Assembly (NCBI GenBank): GCA_905221605.1
Contig: CAJNDS010000657.1
Location: 173,501 to 237,500 of the forward strand
Source of the DNA: Symbiodinium natans
Lineage: Eukaryota; Sar; Dinophyceae; Suessiales; Symbiodiniaceae
Length of the DNA: 64,000 nucleotides
Direction: 5' to 3'
Below the pieces are notes generated by a model. That model was not told where the DNA came from, ran no database searches, and worked only from the letters and a program-made list of their open reading frames with translations. Position 1 is the stretch's first letter. Each line of letters begins with the position of its first letter. The translations under genes and the position numbers were made by a program. Below are positions 60,049 through 64,000 of this stretch, piece by piece.

Positions 60049-61820
60049 CTACCTGGCTACGCAATGCTCCGCTAACCACCGCAGCACGCGGCCGACCATC
60101 TCCTCATCCTCAAACTCGGGACCGCCATGAACAGCGCCCGGAAGCTCGACGAACTCGTGCTTGACGCCCTTCTCCTATACTCCCCTTAGAACCTTAACAA
60201 TAATAATAATAGTAATAGAAAAAATAGGATATAGTCTCCTTGAGCTTCTCCACGAGCACGACACTCTGGCCAAAGGGCACCAGCGGATCGGCGGTGCCAT
60301 GAGCCACCAGCATTGGGGGAATGCCTTCGTGCACGTAGGTCGTAGGGTCTGCCCTCAGTACCTTAGTAGCCCAGCAACCATAATATATTGCAATAAGGGC
60401 GCCCTTTTTTGGGGTTGGTTTTTTTAGAAGGGAACCTTGAACCAAAAAAAAAAAAGGTTAAGGGTACCACTGGGCTACCTTCAAGGTACCTCCTCTGGCC
60501 TGGTCTGAATCGGGAAGCCCATCATCTTGGACTCCGGCGAGTCCGCATCATCATGTATCATCGCGTCCTCGTGAGGGCGCTGGCTGTCCATGAGGAGGAA
60601 GTTGGTGGGGCTAAAGAACTCCACGGCGCAGGCCACGTGCACCGGCACAGAGGTGAAGTCACCGAGCGAACCGTTCAGGAAATCCAGGTCACTAGATGCC
60701 GATGAGGTGATGGATAGCATGGCGGCCATCCAGCCCCCAGATGAGCGGCCCATGGTAGCGATCCTATCAGGATCAATGCCAAGTGATACCTTACTTTCCT
60801 AATAACCATGGGAAAGAAAGGTCATAAAAATTAATGTTGCACCCGCTTTAGTGGATGGGACCGCTACTATGCCATGTTCCGAAAATCTTATACAGAACCC
60901 CCCATTGTTTAGGGTGTTCACAATTATGCGATGTTGTCCCGGCTGGGGTTGAAGGGCGGGGGGCCGGGGAGCCAAAAACTAAAAAAAAGTTTTGAATAAG
61001 AAACTCCGGATATTTTTGGTGTCCAGCCTTATTTAAAATCCTTGTAAAATTTCATTACGAAACAGGCCCCCAAACAATTTTCCAAGGGAGTAGCCCACGA
61101 GCTGCCCTGATTCGCTTTAGCAAGTTGTTTCGGTGGTCCGCATTAATGCGGAGCCCCGGCGACCGTGGAGCTACAAAGCCTGGAAAGCTTAGACCCTGAA
61201 GCTTCAAGGCTTCCCCTCAACCCTCGACCCCTAGCTGCCCTACCCCCAGCCCCCGTCCCAGCCCCATCCCACATTATTAAGGATCCCCGAAAACCCCAAA
61301 ATTGTTTGGGGGGGGGGGACCCCCCCCACACTAAAGCGAGTCCAACAGTAATATTCCTACTGGTACTAAATGAGGAAACCCAAAAAGTTTGTAAAGTTCA
61401 GCTGTTGGAGAGGTAAGATACAGCGTTGCCGCGGAGGCATCGCAGGGCTGCCTTGCCGTCGTGCAAGACACCCAGCCATCCCACTTTCTCTCCGGGCCGA
61501 TGCTGCAACACCGCCATGGCGTAGCCATGTTTTGCTACCAGAGAATCTAGCCAGCACTGATCGGGAGGATTCTTGATGAACTCGCTTGCCGCGAAGCCAG
61601 AGCCATGACACCACAGCACGCAAGGCATCGGGGTAGCACTCTTTGCAGCTGGCAGGTACACCCACATCTTTATCTCCTCTCCATCCGCTGTCCTGTGCGT
61701 TACGAAGGTTTCCGTGCGGGTGCCTTCGGGCAAGGTTGCCTTCGGATTACCTGCACAACATGCCGTCCATTGCAATAACGCTTGTCGTCCCTTTCCCTTG
61801 GCATCCGCTGTTTCTGCCAT
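60049..61820 (-). CDS. Alpha/beta-hydrolase esterase (BD-FAE/lipase-like)
   Basis: Four minus-strand exons join perfectly in frame: 61820-61422, 60789-60490, 60361-60239 and 60174-60049 (TAG), giving about 315 residues, the usual size of the family. Visible motifs: oxyanion-hole HGSGF in exon 1, LGIDPDRIATMGRSSGGWMA with the nucleophile elbow G-R-S-S-G in exon 2, MLVAHGTADPLVPFGQSVVL with the catalytic Asp in exon 3 and LPGAVHGGPEF with the catalytic His in exon 4. All three triad members are present, so it is probably an active carboxylic-ester hydrolase; substrate unknown. No signal peptide is seen after the ATG at 61820. Introns: 60790-61421 (GT-AG, with GTATC at both edges), 60362-60489 (GT-AG, made of an introner with GTAC at both edges) and 60175-60238 (GA-AG, 64 bases, GAG at both edges). 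Upstream of the ATG, ATAG|GCCC resembles the 3' end of the 64-base intron, so a 5' non-coding exon or trans-splice site is likely. Confidence 0.85.
60362..60489 (-). mobile_element. Introner-like element, family C (forms esterase intron 2)
   Basis: 128 bases fill the intron exactly. The sense strand begins GTACCTTGAAGGTAGCCCAG and ends CTGGGCTACTAAG, so GTAGCCCAG and CTGGGCTAC are terminal inverted repeats. GTAC occurs at 60358-60361 and 60486-60489, like a target-site duplication. Related copies lie at 22878-23099 and 62572-62684. Confidence 0.82.
60840..61420. other. Esterase intron 1, unique sequence
   Basis: The 632-base intron 60790-61421 contains no telomeric array; it has a short G-run and C-run at 61307-61327. 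Its ends share CTTACYTYTCC in inverted orientation. Confidence 0.55.
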
Positions 61821-61924
61821 GGCGGGGCAGTCTTTCGCTGCGCTGTACAAGGGCCTATGCTCCCCTCAGAACCTTAAAAACAATATTTTTACTATCCTCT
61901 TGGGTTTTATATAAACAAAAATGA

Positions 61925-62570
61925 AAAATAATTCCCGAGGGGGAGATAGGGGCTTTGGAGCTTAGACACAGCGGAACAAGAGCAGCAGTACAGCAGTTGA
62001 AACAACAGTTTCGGCGAGGTGCTTGCCCCAAAGGGTGCTAAGTACCCACATGGGGGACACTTACCCAAACCATAATCACATTTCCATTCAAGAAACCCTA
62101 CTTTCTACTATGCAGGTACTTAGGACCCTTTGGGTACTATCACAAACCGAAACGTAGGGCGCGCGCTGCGTTCTCTTCCGGCTCGCCGCTTTTTGTGCCT
62201 TGCAAGGAACTGCACCACGGGACTGCCAGGACTGCACAGCCTCCTAGCGAACTTCAAGGACTGCATGGTTGCACCTGGCCTACAAGGTTGATAGGGTTTA
62301 GGGTTTCGGGTTTAGGGTTTAGGGCTAAGGGTTTAGGGTTTAGGGTCCAGGGAGATCCTAAACCTTAAAGGCCGTTTGGGGCACTCTCGCACGCATGGTC
62401 CGTTTTCAAAGGTACCCTATATCAAAAGGCAGGCATCATGATGGGGACCCCTTAAGGAGAGCATAGCTCGGAGCTTCCGTTTGGCAGGCTCTTGTTTTTG
62501 AAGTGCTTTCTGGGATTCTGTGGCAACCTACTAGAACAAATGGATTGGTAGAAACCCTAAACCCCACCCA
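61925..62570. other. Intergenic stretch between cyclophilin and esterase
   Basis: Contains an imperfect inverted pair, AAGGGTGCTAAGTACCCAC near 62031 and GGTACTTAGGACCCTTTGGG near 62116, and a short TTTAGGG tract at 62293-62345. No gene visible. Confidence 0.45.
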
Positions 62571-62571
62571 T

Positions 62572-62684
62572 CTTGGTAGCCCGGTAAACATATTACAATA
62601 AGGCACCCTTCTTTGCGTTTGGCTACTTTACAAGGAAACCTTGAACCAAGAAAAGGGAAATAAGGGTACCACTGGACTACCAAG
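62572..62684. mobile_element. Introner-like element, family C copy 3
   Basis: CTTGGTAGCCCGGTAAAC at the left and GGGTACCACTGGACTACCAAG-type end at the right; shares AACCTTGAACCAA with the other two copies. It lies directly 3' (sense) of the last recognised cyclophilin exon and may be an intron of that gene. Confidence 0.75.
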
Positions 62685-62695
62685 CTACAGTTCGG

Positions 62696-63831
62696 GTTGG
62701 GGTTTAGGGCAGAAAGCTTCAGTTTCGTAAGGCGCTGGCCCAGAGATTCAATGGCTTTGACCACCTCATAACCTTTCAGGACCTGAGCGGCAGCAAGGGT
62801 CCAGTGAGGGGTTTAGGGCGTAGCGTCTTCCAGAGACCCCGAAATGCTCCGATATCCTAAGCCCGCAGCGAAAGCCTAAACTCACCCCGTCTAGGAGACC
62901 CTGAATCCAAAATCTTAAGAGCTAAGCCCTAAACCCCTGAACCCCAAACTGCTGAATCCCTAAACCCCTCAACCCCTAATTTAACCCCTAAACCCTAAAC
63001 CCTAGCCCTAAACCCTAAACCCTAAACCCTGCACCCTAAACCCTAAACCTCTTTGGCACCCGCCCCCGGTGCCTCGCCAAATCCCACGTACTTGAAGTTG
63101 AGGTGCTCCGCCTCTGTGGATGGTGAGCTGCCATCGAAGAAGTTTTTAGGGTATATACAGAGAGTATACATGTATTTATATAAATATATATATATGCTTC
63201 CATATATATATATATATATGTATGGGCGGCTGTCAATATTCCTTCTTGCGGGAACGGCGGATGCTGAAAACATCATGGTGCCGCCTTATGACGACAAGGA
63301 TAACGAAGGTCTGAAACGATGGCTTTGGCAAGTACAGAAGTATAGTACTAATTGTGTACCCTATGCAAAAACCCTCGCAAAACACACTAGCGCCTTCAGT
63401 TTAAGACTCAGGCGTCGTCTTCGGAACTAATGGAGCTAATGTTTCGCAAGCACGCATCAGCATCCTCAGCTCATACCATGTCAGCTTCGGCAAGGAATAC
63501 CTAGCAACACGCTCGCGCTATCCTAGCGCCTACATGGGGGAAAGCCTGAAACCAGCATATACGCATGGTGCCGCCTTGTGGCGAAGACGTAAACCAGCAT
63601 CATATTTACATACATGGTATTTTGACGTCCGCCCATATGTATACATATAGAATATATATATATATATATACATATATATATACATTACAATATAATATGT
63701 ATAGTATATGTGAACCTAAACAGTCCCTAAAGGGCCTTCTTGGTGGTGATGAAAAACTGGGAGCCGTTGGTGTTGGGGCCGCCATTTGCCATGGCCAGAA
63801 GACCCTTGTCCCGGAACTTCGAGCGCAGGTT
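62696..63831 (-). CDS. Cyclophilin-type peptidyl-prolyl isomerase (5' part outside window or unresolved)
   Basis: Three minus-strand exons: 63831-63736, 63111-63049 and 62782 to about 62700. They read [20 protein letters not shown] followed by [24 protein letters not shown]; and [37 protein letters not shown]-x-x-K-x-V-x-F-G and V..GY.VV..IES.G are the core and C-terminal signatures of cyclophilins, which isomerise Xaa-Pro bonds. The usual Trp-containing stretch and the catalytic Arg (F..R...GF.QGGD) would be in exons to the right, not identified. The first intron (63112-63735) is GC-AG and holds TA microsatellites. The second (62783-63048) begins GAG|GTTTAGGGTTTAGGG, so its donor is a telomeric repeat. 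An insert APGAGAKE follows the FGE motif. The C-terminus beyond LTK is uncertain. Confidence 0.75.
62990..63048. repeat. Telomeric tract forming a 5' splice site
   Basis: Seven to eight CCCTAAA units on the plus strand; on the coding (minus) strand they read GTTTAGGG from the first base of the cyclophilin intron. Confidence 0.85.
63168..63226. repeat. TA-rich microsatellite
   Basis: Two TATATA tracts separated by GCTTCCA, inside the first recognised cyclophilin intron. A second TA tract lies at 63645-63690 in the same intron. Confidence 0.85.
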
Positions 63832-63849
63832 CTGCCGCGGGGAGGGAGG

Positions 63850-64000
63850 GTTTCGGGGTTTGGGGTTTAGGGTTTCGGGTTTAGGGGTGTGAAGGGTGTG
63901 GGGGTGTGGGGGTGTGGGGGTGTGGGGGTGTGGGGGTGTGGGGGGTTTGGGGGGTTTGGGGGTTTGGGGGTGTAGGGATGAAGGTTCTAGGTGTTAAACG
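63850..64000. repeat. G-rich tandem repeats at window end
   Basis: TTTAGGG/TTTCGGG units (63850-63885) pass into about eight GGGTGTGG or GGGTTTGG units to 63975. In minus-strand sense this C-rich tract lies upstream of the cyclophilin exon acceptor. Confidence 0.85.

Noticed and set aside
1-64000. Chromosome end (true telomere)
   Set aside because: Telomeric arrays occur throughout, in both orientations, interrupted by genes and unique DNA. No terminal uniform array is present, so these are interstitial repeats.
1-64000. Land-plant or green-algal genome because of TTTAGGG telomeres
   Set aside because: The light-harvesting protein has the FCP/acpPC type of motifs, many introns start with GC or GA, and exon density and introners fit a dinoflagellate better. 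This remains an inference.
1-64000. tRNA, rRNA or riboswitch genes
   Set aside because: No cloverleaf B-box, rRNA core or aptamer consensus was recognised on either strand when reading by eye; a covariance-model search would be decisive.

Overview
The window looks like nuclear DNA of a photosynthetic dinoflagellate, probably a Suessiales/Symbiodiniaceae-type genome (inference). Reasons: hundreds of TTTAGGG/CCCTAAA units; genes cut into very small exons; many GC-AG and some GA-AG introns, usually with G as the first exon base after the acceptor AG; intron-borne short inverted-repeat elements (introners/MITEs); and a chlorophyll a/c-type light-harvesting protein.

Every host gene I could assemble exon by exon lies on the minus strand, consistent with a unidirectional gene block. 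From high to low coordinates: a cyclophilin-type peptidyl-prolyl isomerase entering from the right edge (62.7-63.8 kb); an alpha/beta-hydrolase esterase, complete in four exons (60.0-61.8 kb); a small unknown gene (59.4-59.9 kb); an unknown gene with a signal-like first exon (37.7-42.1 kb); the mitochondrial ATP synthase delta subunit (42.2-47.0 kb); a light-harvesting protein in ten recognised exons (12.6-20.7 kb); a multi-exon membrane protein (8.0-10.7 kb); and a PAN-like plus leucine-rich-repeat protein (3.4-6.2 kb). Between them lie orphan exon-like islands that keep a good reading frame but that I cannot name.

The only long plus-strand coding unit is a 6.8 kb LINE-type retrotransposon (47.45-54.27 kb). 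It encodes an ORF1 with an RRM-like segment, then an apurinic-type endonuclease, an RNase H and a reverse transcriptase. The RNase H lies before the RT, and one in-frame TAA separates them. Both ends abut telomeric-type repeats, and a 12-base motif close to GRCTACYMCGCC recurs about 25 times along it.

The introns and intergenic DNA are largely interstitial telomeric repeats in both orientations, including homogenised variants (CCCTAAG, CCCCTAAA, TTTATAGGG). They are mixed with at least four families of short palindromic or dispersed elements. Several palindromic elements carry a telomeric array in their central loop. Many exons are framed by CCCTAAA on the left and TTTAGGG on the right, so the sense-strand intron tends to begin with G-strand and end with C-strand telomeric DNA. 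That inverted telomeric framing of introns is the most interesting pattern here. Exon joins were deduced by eye from frame, splice dinucleotides and family conservation, without transcripts.
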